Assembly: GCF_002001005.1 (NCBI RefSeq)
Contig: NZ_MUNX01000100.1
Coordinates: 1 to 57,295, forward strand
DNA: 57,295 bases
Source of the DNA: Flavobacterium sp. A45
GTDB lineage: Bacteria; Bacteroidota; Bacteroidia; Flavobacteriales; Flavobacteriaceae
Reading direction: 5' to 3'
Of this stretch, positions 35,249 through 44,378 are shown in pieces. Both the position numbers and the translations under genes were made by a program. Every line of letters begins with the position of its first letter. Position 1 is the stretch's first letter. The notes under the pieces were generated by a model that was not told the DNA's origin, searched no databases, and saw only the letters and a program-made list of their open reading frames with translations.

Positions 35249-36040
35249 TTATTCAGGTCTGAATATAAAAGTCCATCCAGTACCGTATGTCTCACTATTG
35301 TTTAAATAAAGAACCATTTTGTCTTCTGTTAGAGAAACAATAGAATATACACCATCTTTATTACCAGCAGCAGAGCCCAACATTTTTGCACCATCACTAA
35401 TAATCAGTCTTTTACCTACCACATCCAAAGTAAATAAACCTTTGGTACCAGTAGACGTTTTAGTCTCATAATGTGTGTAATTTGCATCACCATCTAAATC
35501 AAAATGCATTTTACCATTTGCATCACCAGGAGGGCAACATGTACCTCCAGCATTCCACCAAACAGACATAGCTGAATCTGGAGCATTAGGAGGAGACATA
35601 AACCACCATAATGAGTCAGGTCCATTTTGATCAAAAATCCATGTTTTACCTGCAACAGCATCTGCCCCTAACAAGGCTGTCCATTCTGCTGGTACAGGAT
35701 GATCCAACACATCAATGGTTACCGGAACCTTTTTTTCAAACAATTCCGCTCCCAAAGTACCTCTGTATGCAAAATTAAAGGTTCCCTTAACTGGAAATAT
35801 AATTGTAGCTCTGTCTGTCAAAGCCTTTCCTATCATATAATTCCAATGTCCAGTAATGGCTGGGGTAAGTAATTCAAGCTTAATTTCATTACCGCCTGGT
35901 GTAGTATTTGTGGCTTTGAGTTCAACACCATCAACATCGGTGGAATTCGCTAGATGTTGTTCTTCAACAATTGGTTCGCAGGCAGAAAATATAAGCACAA
36001 ACGAAGCAATAATGAGATATATTATTTTATTAATTTTCAT
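35249..36040 (-). CDS. Surface glycan-binding lipoprotein (SusE-position, PUL2)
   Basis: The 263-residue protein has a lipobox (LIFSACEPI). The N-terminal half (about 40-115) looks PKD-like (HWNYMIGKALTDRATIIFPV). The C-terminal half is a separate beta-rich domain with many Trp residues (TWIFDQNGPDSLWWFMSPPN, SVWWNAGG) and a CCPPGD motif, reminiscent of lipocalin-like domains of Bacteroidetes glycan-binding proteins. No catalytic motif is seen. By place in the operon it should bind the polysaccharide. It differs from the PUL1 protein in its C-terminal part, hinting at a different ligand. Confidence 0.75.
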   Translation of the reverse strand: MKINKIIYLIIASFVLIFSACEPIVEEQHLANSTDVDGVELKATNTTPGGNEIKLELLTPAITGHWNYMIGKALTDRATIIFPVKGTFNFAYRGTLGAELFEKKVPVTIDVLDHPVPAEWTALLGADAVAGKTWIFDQNGPDSLWWFMSPPNAPDSAMSVWWNAGGTCCPPGDANGKMHFDLDGDANYTHYETKTSTGTKGLFTLDVVGKRLIISDGAKMLGSAAGNKDGVYSIVSLTEDKMVLYLNNSETYGTGWTFIFRPE

Positions 36041-36069
36041 AGTTAAATTTTATTAATGGTTATTCAATT

Positions 36070-37776
36070 TTACCAACCTGGATTTTGAGTATAAACTCCA
36101 TTTGCTAATCTCATTTCCGTTTCTGGAATTGGCACCAAACCTTTTGTTTCAGTTCTGTATTTTACACTATAGTTAGCATCCGTACCTGAATTTCTTACCG
36201 GGAAAGAATCATTAAATGCAGTATTCACGTCTCCCCAACGAACCAAATCAAACCAATGTAAACCTTCGAATGCAAATTCATGCAAACGCTCTTCTTTTAT
36301 AGCATCTAATGAATATCCAACTGCTGGCAAACCGGCTCTAGACCTAACAGCATTCAATCCTGTAGCTGATTTAGTGATTTCTGAATGCATTAATAGCACA
36401 TCTGCAAAACGCATAAAGATAAAATCCTGAGCATGCATTAATTGCATATCGGTATTACTCCAACCATACATTTGGATAAACATACCTACGTTACTACCTC
36501 CCGCATTCGGATGCTGTAGTGCTATATATTTCTTATTGAAATATCCTGTTTCATGATCCCCTTTATCAGCTTTGTAACTGTCTGTACCTTGATCTGCTTG
36601 TCCCATTTGAAGTATAGACCCCACTTTTCTAGGATCAAGATCCGACCAAGTACTCCATAACTTAGGATTAACAGTACACCATCCCCAACCTTCACCAAAA
36701 GGCATCATTGAATTACCACGTATTGCAGAAAACAGACAAAGTCTATTAGTATAGATATTACCATTGCTCCATCCCCAATCTCCAAAAGAGAATCTTTGTA
36801 CAAACATAGTCTCTAGATTACCTGTTCCAAAAGTTGGCGCTGAGCCATCTTGACCTACCCAAGACAAATTATTTGTTGCTGCCCAAGGCAATACTGTTTT
36901 ACCTGCACTTTTATTTAGATAAGAATACGGCCATAAATTTCTAAAATCTGAAGCCAAAGCATGTCCACTATTATTGATACAATCATCTAGATAAGAAGCA
37001 ACATTTGTAGCAGTCAATGCACCACCTTCAACTAATGGTAAATCTGCTGTTGCTTGTTGTTCTATATTGGTCATATATCCTGTATAGAACAAATAAACAC
37101 GTGCTAAATAAGCCTCAGCAACCCATTTATTGGCATGTCCATAACTTGAAGTTGGAATGCTCGGAAACGGAGTAGCTGGCATAGTTTCAATCGCTAATTT
37201 TAAATCGGAAGCAATTTGAGCGAAAGTCTCCGTATAAGTTGATCTTCCAACATTTTTTGGATCATCGATAGAAACAATTAGAGGTACTCCACCAAAAAAC
37301 TTAGCCAATCTAAAGTAGAAGAATGCTCTCATGAATAAAGCTTCTCCAATCGCTTGCTTTTTAAATTTATCAGCTTCTTCTTTAGTATCAAAATATTTAC
37401 TAAAATCAGCTTCCTGGGTTTTTTCAATAATTGCATTAGCTCTTGCAATTCCTTTGTATGATTGTCCCCACATATCATAGTAAGTATCCTCAACCGGGTC
37501 TTCAAAATTATCAACCCATTTAGCTGATTTGTCATCAGTACCACCACCGCCTAACATCATGTTGTCCATCAAATTGGCTGCGATTTGTTCTTCACTATGA
37601 ACATTTGTAGTATAGATTGCGTTATAAACACCAGCCATTGCTTCATTTATATCTGTAGGTGTTTTATAAAAGCTTTCCAAACTTTTTCCGTAAAGATTCT
37701 CAGAATCTAAGTAATCCTCGCAACTTGAAACAGCAAAAATTGCTGAAATTGCTATAATATATTTTAATTTTTTCAT
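36070..37776 (-). CDS. SusD-like glycan-binding lipoprotein (PUL2)
   Basis: The 568-residue protein has a lipobox (FAVSSCEDY) and the RagB/SusD domain: DMWGQSYKGIARANAII, EALFMRAFFYFRLAKFFGGV and the C-terminal EERLHEFAFEGLHWFDLVRWG before VPIPETEM. It is longer than the PUL1 SusD by 66 residues, mainly in the middle. It works as the lid of the adjacent SusC channel, whose gene ends 17 bases upstream. Confidence 0.95.
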   Translation of the reverse strand: MKKLKYIIAISAIFAVSSCEDYLDSENLYGKSLESFYKTPTDINEAMAGVYNAIYTTNVHSEEQIAANLMDNMMLGGGGTDDKSAKWVDNFEDPVEDTYYDMWGQSYKGIARANAIIEKTQEADFSKYFDTKEEADKFKKQAIGEALFMRAFFYFRLAKFFGGVPLIVSIDDPKNVGRSTYTETFAQIASDLKLAIETMPATPFPSIPTSSYGHANKWVAEAYLARVYLFYTGYMTNIEQQATADLPLVEGGALTATNVASYLDDCINNSGHALASDFRNLWPYSYLNKSAGKTVLPWAATNNLSWVGQDGSAPTFGTGNLETMFVQRFSFGDWGWSNGNIYTNRLCLFSAIRGNSMMPFGEGWGWCTVNPKLWSTWSDLDPRKVGSILQMGQADQGTDSYKADKGDHETGYFNKKYIALQHPNAGGSNVGMFIQMYGWSNTDMQLMHAQDFIFMRFADVLLMHSEITKSATGLNAVRSRAGLPAVGYSLDAIKEERLHEFAFEGLHWFDLVRWGDVNTAFNDSFPVRNSGTDANYSVKYRTETKGLVPIPETEMRLANGVYTQNPGW

Positions 37777-37793
37777 CGTTCTGTGTATTTATA

Positions 37794-40700
37794 TTAAAAA
37801 TCTGCACTTAATCCAAACATAACTGTTCTTGCTTGAGGATACAGACCAAGATCTATTCCTGAAGCCCAGCTTGCATCATGTCCAAAACGAACTTCTGGAT
37901 CCATACCGTCATAATCAGTAAATGTATAAAGGTTATTTACAGCAACATATAATTTTAGATTAGACATGAACTTAACATTTGAAAGCACCTCATTAAAATT
38001 ATATCCCAAAGTTAAGTTATTGACTCTTAAGAAGTCAGCATCATGCATATAAATATCAGAAATGTAATTTGTATTTCTATTCGATGTAGCTGTCAACCTA
38101 GGCATTCTATTTGAAGTTCCTTCCCCATGCCAACGATCGAAAACATCTGAAGTATAATTTTGCTTAGGACTGTCAGCGAATGATCTATAAGATTGCATCA
38201 CTTGCATTCCAAATTTACCAGCCAAAGTTGTGTTTAAATAAACTCCTTTATACTCAACATTTAACTGAATTCCCAATTCAAAATCTGGATTTGGATTTCC
38301 TAAATATACTTTGTCTTTCTCATCAATAAGTCCGTCCTTATTTTGATCCACAAAACGAACATCTCCTGGACGTTGGTCATTAAAGTATGGTTTTCCGTCT
38401 GGTGTTACATATGCATCCACTTCATTTTGATTTTGCAAAATACCAGCTGTTTGAAAACCATAGAAATATCCTATTGGCTGTCCCACTTGTACTCTTGAAA
38501 CTTCTGAAGTTCCTTGAGCAAGTACATGGCTTGGACCATGAATTATCCCATCTGAATTTTCAACTTTAGTAACTTCGTTTTTGTTATGAGCACCACTTAG
38601 GGTAATTCCATATTTAAAATCACCTGCTTTGTCGTTCCAATTCACAGAATATTCAACCCCTGAATTCTCGATTTCACCTCCATTGATATAAGGAGCTGCT
38701 GCTCCAGCTGCTTGTCCGATAGAAGCTAAAACCAACCAGTCTTTCGTAGTTTTTTTATACCAGTCTAAAGTAACTCCCAGTCTTGAATCAAATAGTTTTG
38801 CATCAACTCCAATGTTTAACTGCTCTGAAGTCTCCCATGTAATATCAGGATTGGTAACTCTTGCAGGATAAGCAGTTGTACCAGACACTGGTTTTGTATC
38901 ACCGAAAAAGTATCCCGGAAACACGTAAGCAATTTGTGCAGAATACTGAAACGGATCAACAGATTGATTTCCATTTTGTCCCCAGCTTGCTCTTAATTTC
39001 GCAAAATCAAGTATGCCTGAAGTACCTGACATAAAATCTTCTTTTGTAATTACCCAACCAGCAGAAACTGAAGGAAAATAACCCCATCTGTTTTCTGGAG
39101 CAAAATTTGAAGATCCATCTGCACGCATAGTAGCAGAAAAAAGGTATTTTTCTTGATAATCATATTGTGCTCTTGCAAAGAAAGATTGAACAGCACCGCC
39201 ACCAGCAGCCCAATCAGCACCACTAGTAGTGATATCATTTATGGAACTAGGACTTTGTGTGTTATTTAGATAAGCATATTTTGGATCTCCAGGAAATAAT
39301 AAATTATTTCTCGAACCACTTACACTATTGTTGATTTGATTTCGAATTAATTCAGTTCCTACTACTCCTGTAATTTTATGCTCGCCAAATTTAGTATCAT
39401 AAGAAAGTGTATTTGTCCAAGTAGTGTTAGCACCAAAGTACTGACTTTGTGAAGCTCCATCTGTAGGATCATTATAAAGCACTCCTAAATGATACGTTGG
39501 ATTCATAGATCTACTGTGACCAAACCAAGAATCAATTCCATAAGCAGATCTGAATTTTAAATTCAAAATAGGCTCAATTTCTAAAAAGGCATTCCCAATA
39601 ATTGTATTTCCTTTTCCATAATTATAATTGTGTCTGTAATACATTACCGCCAAAGGATTTGTTTGTCCAGTGTTCAAACCATCTAAAGTTGGGGTATATC
39701 CAAACTCATTAATATTTCTGTCAATTGAGTCTTGCCAGTATGCAGGCTGTAATGGATTTTGTACCAATGCATTGTGCAAATCATTCCAATAGATATTACC
39801 CGTAGCTACAGCTCTGTTTTGTACATTAGAATAGGTAAAATTTTCTCCAATAGTAACTATGCTGTGGCTTTCATTTTTCTTTAATACCATTTGAGTATTA
39901 AGTCTTGCTGTTAGCCTTTTATATCCTGCATCTACAATATTCCCTCCAATAATACCATCTTGGTCAAAATATGATATACCAGCTGAATAAACAACATCAT
40001 CGCTCGCACCAGTAATGTTCAAAGAGTGACTTACAATAGGTGCATCTTTTTTGGTCATTTCATTTATCCAATTGGTTCCTTGCCATCCATTTTGCAATTG
40101 GTTCCAAACATCATCCCCTAGTTGCTCTCCAGCACCAGGATAATTTGTTTCTAACCAGTTGTTGTCGTGAAGTATTGCATTCCAATCGTTTGGAGCCAAA
40201 CCATCATTTACTCTTCCTTCGTCCATGATATACATATACTCTTGGGCATTTAAGGGATCCAAGTTTTTGTATATGTTTTGAATTCCAAAATAAGTGTCAT
40301 AGCTTATCTTGGCTGGTCTTCCTTTACGTCCTTTTACAGTTGTTACCAATACAACACCATTTGCCGCTCTAGAACCGTAAATTGCAGCAGAAGCAGCATC
40401 CTTCAAAACATCAATAGCTTCTATATCACTTGGATTCAAATAATCGATGTTACCAACAGGTACACCATCCACTATATACAATGGGTTAGAATTACCTATA
40501 GTTCCTAGTCCACGAATGGTTACTCTAGTACCTGCACCTGGAGCGCCACTGTTTTTAGTAACATTAACACCGGCAGCAATACCTTGAAGTGATTCCATAG
40601 CTGAACCAGTATTCAAATCCGCAAGAGCTTCTCCTTTAAAATTCGAACTAGCCCCTGTAAGTAACCCTTTCTTTTGAGTACCATACCCAATAACAACAAC

Positions 40701-41012
40701 TTCATTTAGATTTTGTGAATCTTGTCTTAACTTGACATTAATTTCATCACTACCAGAAATTGGAGTTTCTACTGTAGCGTAGCCAGTAAAACTGATTACT
40801 AAAATTCCATTAGAAGGAGAACTTATTGAAAATTTACCATCAAAATCGGTTGAAGTTGTGACAGTCGTTCCTTTCAATACGATATTCGCTCCTGGAATAC
40901 CAAGCCCATCTTGATCTGTTACTTTTCCTTTAATCAAAGCATTTTGTGCCTGTAAAGTAATGGAAAACAATAAAGACCAAAAACAAAAAATAAGCACTTT
41001 TCTTAATTTCAT
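37794..41012 (-). CDS. SusC/RagA-family TonB-linked outer membrane transporter (PUL2)
   Basis: The 1072-residue protein has a signal peptide (RKVLIFCFWSLLFSITLQAQ), a carboxypeptidase-regulatory-like domain (IKGKVTDQDGLGIPGANIVL), the plug start VVVIGYGTQKKG, a plug with AIDVLKDAASAAIYGSRAA, and a barrel ending PQARTVMFGLSADF. It is clearly more diverged from its PUL1 partner than the GH30 and GH16 pairs are, so the two importers may prefer different oligosaccharides. It is the first gene of PUL2. Confidence 0.95.
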   Translation of the reverse strand: MKLRKVLIFCFWSLLFSITLQAQNALIKGKVTDQDGLGIPGANIVLKGTTVTTSTDFDGKFSISSPSNGILVISFTGYATVETPISGSDEINVKLRQDSQNLNEVVVIGYGTQKKGLLTGASSNFKGEALADLNTGSAMESLQGIAAGVNVTKNSGAPGAGTRVTIRGLGTIGNSNPLYIVDGVPVGNIDYLNPSDIEAIDVLKDAASAAIYGSRAANGVVLVTTVKGRKGRPAKISYDTYFGIQNIYKNLDPLNAQEYMYIMDEGRVNDGLAPNDWNAILHDNNWLETNYPGAGEQLGDDVWNQLQNGWQGTNWINEMTKKDAPIVSHSLNITGASDDVVYSAGISYFDQDGIIGGNIVDAGYKRLTARLNTQMVLKKNESHSIVTIGENFTYSNVQNRAVATGNIYWNDLHNALVQNPLQPAYWQDSIDRNINEFGYTPTLDGLNTGQTNPLAVMYYRHNYNYGKGNTIIGNAFLEIEPILNLKFRSAYGIDSWFGHSRSMNPTYHLGVLYNDPTDGASQSQYFGANTTWTNTLSYDTKFGEHKITGVVGTELIRNQINNSVSGSRNNLLFPGDPKYAYLNNTQSPSSINDITTSGADWAAGGGAVQSFFARAQYDYQEKYLFSATMRADGSSNFAPENRWGYFPSVSAGWVITKEDFMSGTSGILDFAKLRASWGQNGNQSVDPFQYSAQIAYVFPGYFFGDTKPVSGTTAYPARVTNPDITWETSEQLNIGVDAKLFDSRLGVTLDWYKKTTKDWLVLASIGQAAGAAAPYINGGEIENSGVEYSVNWNDKAGDFKYGITLSGAHNKNEVTKVENSDGIIHGPSHVLAQGTSEVSRVQVGQPIGYFYGFQTAGILQNQNEVDAYVTPDGKPYFNDQRPGDVRFVDQNKDGLIDEKDKVYLGNPNPDFELGIQLNVEYKGVYLNTTLAGKFGMQVMQSYRSFADSPKQNYTSDVFDRWHGEGTSNRMPRLTATSNRNTNYISDIYMHDADFLRVNNLTLGYNFNEVLSNVKFMSNLKLYVAVNNLYTFTDYDGMDPEVRFGHDASWASGIDLGLYPQARTVMFGLSADF

Positions 41013-41090
41013 TTTTAATTTTTTTTTGGTTAATTAATTAGTATTTCGACAAATATAACGTTAATAAATGCATAATTAATATTTTAAAAC

Positions 41091-41114
41091 CACTACAAAA
41101 ACACATCAAATATA
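41091..41114 (-). promoter_or_regulatory. PUL2 susC promoter: -7 box and conserved motif
   Basis: On the minus strand a perfect -7 box TATATTTG (41114-41107) runs into the motif seen upstream of PUL1 susC (plus reading CACTACAAAAACACATC, 41091-41107, 15 of 17 bases identical). It lies 79 bases from the ATG. Confidence 0.6.
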
Positions 41115-41244
41115 AATTAAAGCCTATAAAAAACACATTAAATTATTTATAAAATGCTGTATTTCAAATATATACAAAATTTATCAATATGTTATAAAAA
41201 AGTTAATTAAAATAAATAACACTACAATAGACAAAAACGCTTAA

Positions 41245-41261
41245 TTTAGCTTAAGAAGAGC
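41245..41261. promoter_or_regulatory. AGCTTAA/AAGAGC motif in the PUL2 divergent promoter
   Basis: TTTAGCTTAA (41245-41254) followed by AAGAGC (41256-41261), matching PUL1 26419-26443, at 233 bases from the susC ATG. The rest of 41013-41454 is AT-rich, without a gene. Confidence 0.4.
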
Positions 41262-41454
41262 ACATCCTACTTGAAAATTCAAAAATTAGCAGAACAAAAA
41301 CACATAAAATCTTATATAATTAACAATAAATTACGAAATCATCATTATTCAACAATTTTACACAAACAAATAGCAATAAAGACAGTTAACTCAAACGATA
41401 GAGAAACCTCAAATCAAGTACAGATAACCAATATATAGCAATAAATACCTACAT

Positions 41455-44322
41455 ATGAAAATTATAAAGATCCAAATCATTATATATTTAATGTCAAATG
41501 TTTTATTTGGACAAATAAAACCTGTGGGAATACCCCTTATAAAAAACTTTAAGAAGAATGAATACAAAGGAGGTACCCAAAACTGGTGTATTGACCAAGA
41601 CAAAAATGGTAATGTCTATTTTGCAAATACAGATGGTCTACTCCAGTTTGACGGTATTACTTGGACCAAACATACTTTACCCATTTCGCAAGATATTCGA
41701 AGCGTAAAAATTGACCCTTCAGGAAAAATTTTTGTAGGAGGATATAATGATTTTGGATATTTTAAGCCTAATGCAAAAGGAAAATTAGAATACTATTCTA
41801 TTGCAAAATTCATAAAGCTAAACAAACCTCAAAGCATAAATCAAACATGGAAGATTCATTTTTATAAAAACGAGGTGATTTTTCAATCATTCAAAACGAT
41901 ATACGTATACAAAAAAAATAAAGTAAGCATATTAAAAACACCGCATGAATTCCAATTTTCTTTCAAAGTAAAAGAGAAACTTTTTTTTCAAAATAAAAAA
42001 TTGGGTTTAATGGAATACGTTGACGGAAAATTAATTTCATTAAAAGGAACCAAACTTTTAAACAATACCGAAATCTGGGGTATGTTTAGTATGCCGAAGA
42101 ATAATCTACTCATAGCAACAATTGACAAAGGGTTGTTTTTGTATGACAACAACAAACTAACACAATGGAATACAGAAGCCAATGAATTTGCCAAAAAAAG
42201 TAATTGCCTTGGAGGAGTTGAAATTAAAGACAACTATATAGTACTAAATTCCATATTAAACGGTATGGTATTATGTGACAAAAACGGCAGAATAATACAG
42301 CACATCAACAAGCAAAATGGAATTCAAAACAACACAATACTAAGCTCCTTTATAGACAGTAATAACAACCTATGGCTCGGGCTAGACAACGGAATAACTT
42401 TTATAAACGAAAACTCTTATCTAACCTATTTTGTTTCCAACTATAATCTTGGAACTGTATACTCCTCAATTGTATACAAAGAGAATTTGTATGTAGCTAC
42501 CAATCAAGGAGTATTTTGCCACCCTTGGAATGCAAATTTCAAAAATGACAATTTCAAATTTATCGAAGGAACCGCATCACAAGCCTGGAATTTGCACATC
42601 ATAAATGATGAACTAATCTGCGCTAGCAACAAAGGGGCTTTGCTTATAAAAGAAGGAAAAATGATTCGAAATTTAAGTAGAAAAGGATATTTTAGATTAA
42701 CCCCTATTCCAAATCAGTCAAAATACATAATAGGTGCAAATTATAATGGTTTTGATTTATTCGAAAAAACAACTTCAGGATTGAAATTTAAAAGCAAAAT
42801 AGAAGGAATTAATGTTTCATCAAGTACATTTGAAATAGACAATAACTATTTATGGGTAAAAAAAGATGAATACTTATATCAAATAACCCTTAATAGCAAT
42901 TTCAATAAGGCTAAAACAATAAAAACATATTCTGAATTATCAAATCAAGATCCTTTCATTGGAAGTGTTCAAAAAATCAATAATAAAATTTATTTTCAAG
43001 CAAATAACAAATTTTATAATTACTCAACAACCAAAAGAAAGTTTATAGAAGATCCTAAAATATCCAACCTCTTTAAGTCTTTACCAGAGATAAAGGAAGT
43101 TAAAGAAGATGTTATCGGAAACCTTTGGTATATTTTTGACGAATCATTAGGAGCGTTAATAAAAACGGGAGACAGCAAATACAAACATGTAATTGTGCCT
43201 TTCTCTAATTTAACCGGAAATCTAGTAGCTAATTATGTATCCATAACTACTGTTGACTCTAAAAATACATTTTTTGGGTTAATTGATGGACTTGCACATT
43301 ACGATTCTACTATCGAAAACAAATCCAATTTAAAACCTATTGCACACATAAAAAGTTTTTCTTTTCCAGGAGACACTATACATCTGGGAAATGGGCCAAT
43401 TAGTGATGATAATTACAAAATACCTTATGCATCAAATCAAGTAAGATTCACATTTTCATCTCCATCCTATGAAAATCTGGAAAACCTTGAATTTTCATAC
43501 CAGCTGGAAGGTTTTGATGAAAATTGGAGCACATGGTCCAATAGTGCCGTAAAAGAATACACCAATTTAAAAGAGAGTAATTACAAAATGAAAGTAAAAG
43601 TTAGAAATAGTTACGGCATTCAATCCGATGAAACTGCTATTGCTTTCAGGGTTTATCCTCCATGGTACAGACACTCTTTGGCCTACTTATTTTACTTATT
43701 AATGGCAGCTGCTTTTATCTATTACATTCGATTAAGAATAAAAATAAAAATTAGAAAAAATAAGCACTTTGAGATACTGGAACAACGAAGACTGTATTTG
43801 GAAAAAGAAAACAAAATAAGGCAAGAACAATACGAACTGGAAAAAGAAATTGAAAAACTGGAAAAAGAAAAATTACAAACAAAAATACTCACAAAAGACA
43901 AAGAGCTAGTAAACAACACCATACAAGTTGCCAAAAAAAACAAAATACTTAATGGAATTATTGAAAAATTGAAAGACATCAATAGCTCTACTTTTGACGA
44001 AAAGACGAAAGCTCAATTTACCAAATTAAACAGAAGCATTTCTAAAGAAGTTAACACCGATAAAAGCTGGAAAGATCTTGAAAAGCATCTCAAAAATGTA
44101 CATTTTGATTTTCTAAAAAAATTAAAAGAAAAACATCCAACAATTTCTCCCCGAGAGATGGATTTGTCAACCTATTTATTGATGAATATGTCTACCAAAG
44201 AAATTGCAGAATTCATGAATATATCAACAGGTGGCGTTGAATTGGCTAGATATAGATTGAGAAAAAAACTAGATTTAAACCAAAAAGAAAATTTAATTGG
44301 CTACTTAATGAGCATTAAGTAA
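41455..44322 (+). CDS. Membrane-spanning propeller/Y_Y_Y sensor with LuxR-type HTH (PUL2 regulator)
   Basis: The 955-residue protein is the paralogue of the PUL1 regulator, with the same order: signal peptide, propeller repeats, Y_Y_Y domain (FSYQLEGFDENWSTWS), one transmembrane helix, coiled coil and LuxR-like HTH (SPREMDLSTYLLMNMSTKEI). No kinase or receiver domain is present. By my count 59 of the last 65 residues are identical to regulator 1, while the sensor half is visibly more diverged. It is transcribed divergently from the PUL2 susC and ends at a bidirectional terminator shared with murF. Confidence 0.9.
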   Translation: MKIIKIQIIIYLMSNVLFGQIKPVGIPLIKNFKKNEYKGGTQNWCIDQDKNGNVYFANTDGLLQFDGITWTKHTLPISQDIRSVKIDPSGKIFVGGYNDFGYFKPNAKGKLEYYSIAKFIKLNKPQSINQTWKIHFYKNEVIFQSFKTIYVYKKNKVSILKTPHEFQFSFKVKEKLFFQNKKLGLMEYVDGKLISLKGTKLLNNTEIWGMFSMPKNNLLIATIDKGLFLYDNNKLTQWNTEANEFAKKSNCLGGVEIKDNYIVLNSILNGMVLCDKNGRIIQHINKQNGIQNNTILSSFIDSNNNLWLGLDNGITFINENSYLTYFVSNYNLGTVYSSIVYKENLYVATNQGVFCHPWNANFKNDNFKFIEGTASQAWNLHIINDELICASNKGALLIKEGKMIRNLSRKGYFRLTPIPNQSKYIIGANYNGFDLFEKTTSGLKFKSKIEGINVSSSTFEIDNNYLWVKKDEYLYQITLNSNFNKAKTIKTYSELSNQDPFIGSVQKINNKIYFQANNKFYNYSTTKRKFIEDPKISNLFKSLPEIKEVKEDVIGNLWYIFDESLGALIKTGDSKYKHVIVPFSNLTGNLVANYVSITTVDSKNTFFGLIDGLAHYDSTIENKSNLKPIAHIKSFSFPGDTIHLGNGPISDDNYKIPYASNQVRFTFSSPSYENLENLEFSYQLEGFDENWSTWSNSAVKEYTNLKESNYKMKVKVRNSYGIQSDETAIAFRVYPPWYRHSLAYLFYLLMAAAFIYYIRLRIKIKIRKNKHFEILEQRRLYLEKENKIRQEQYELEKEIEKLEKEKLQTKILTKDKELVNNTIQVAKKNKILNGIIEKLKDINSSTFDEKTKAQFTKLNRSISKEVNTDKSWKDLEKHLKNVHFDFLKKLKEKHPTISPREMDLSTYLLMNMSTKEIAEFMNISTGGVELARYRLRKKLDLNQKENLIGYLMSIK

Positions 44323-44325
44323 AAC

Positions 44326-44364
44326 AAAGAAGCTCCCTCAAATAGTTCTGAAGGAGCTTCTTTT
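44326..44364. terminator. Bidirectional terminator between regulator 2 and murF
   Basis: GAAGCTCC (44329-44336) pairs with GGAGCTTC (44353-44360), followed by TTTT on the plus strand and flanked by A-rich sequence on the other side. Confidence 0.8.
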
Positions 44365-44378
44365 AATATTGAAAAAAA

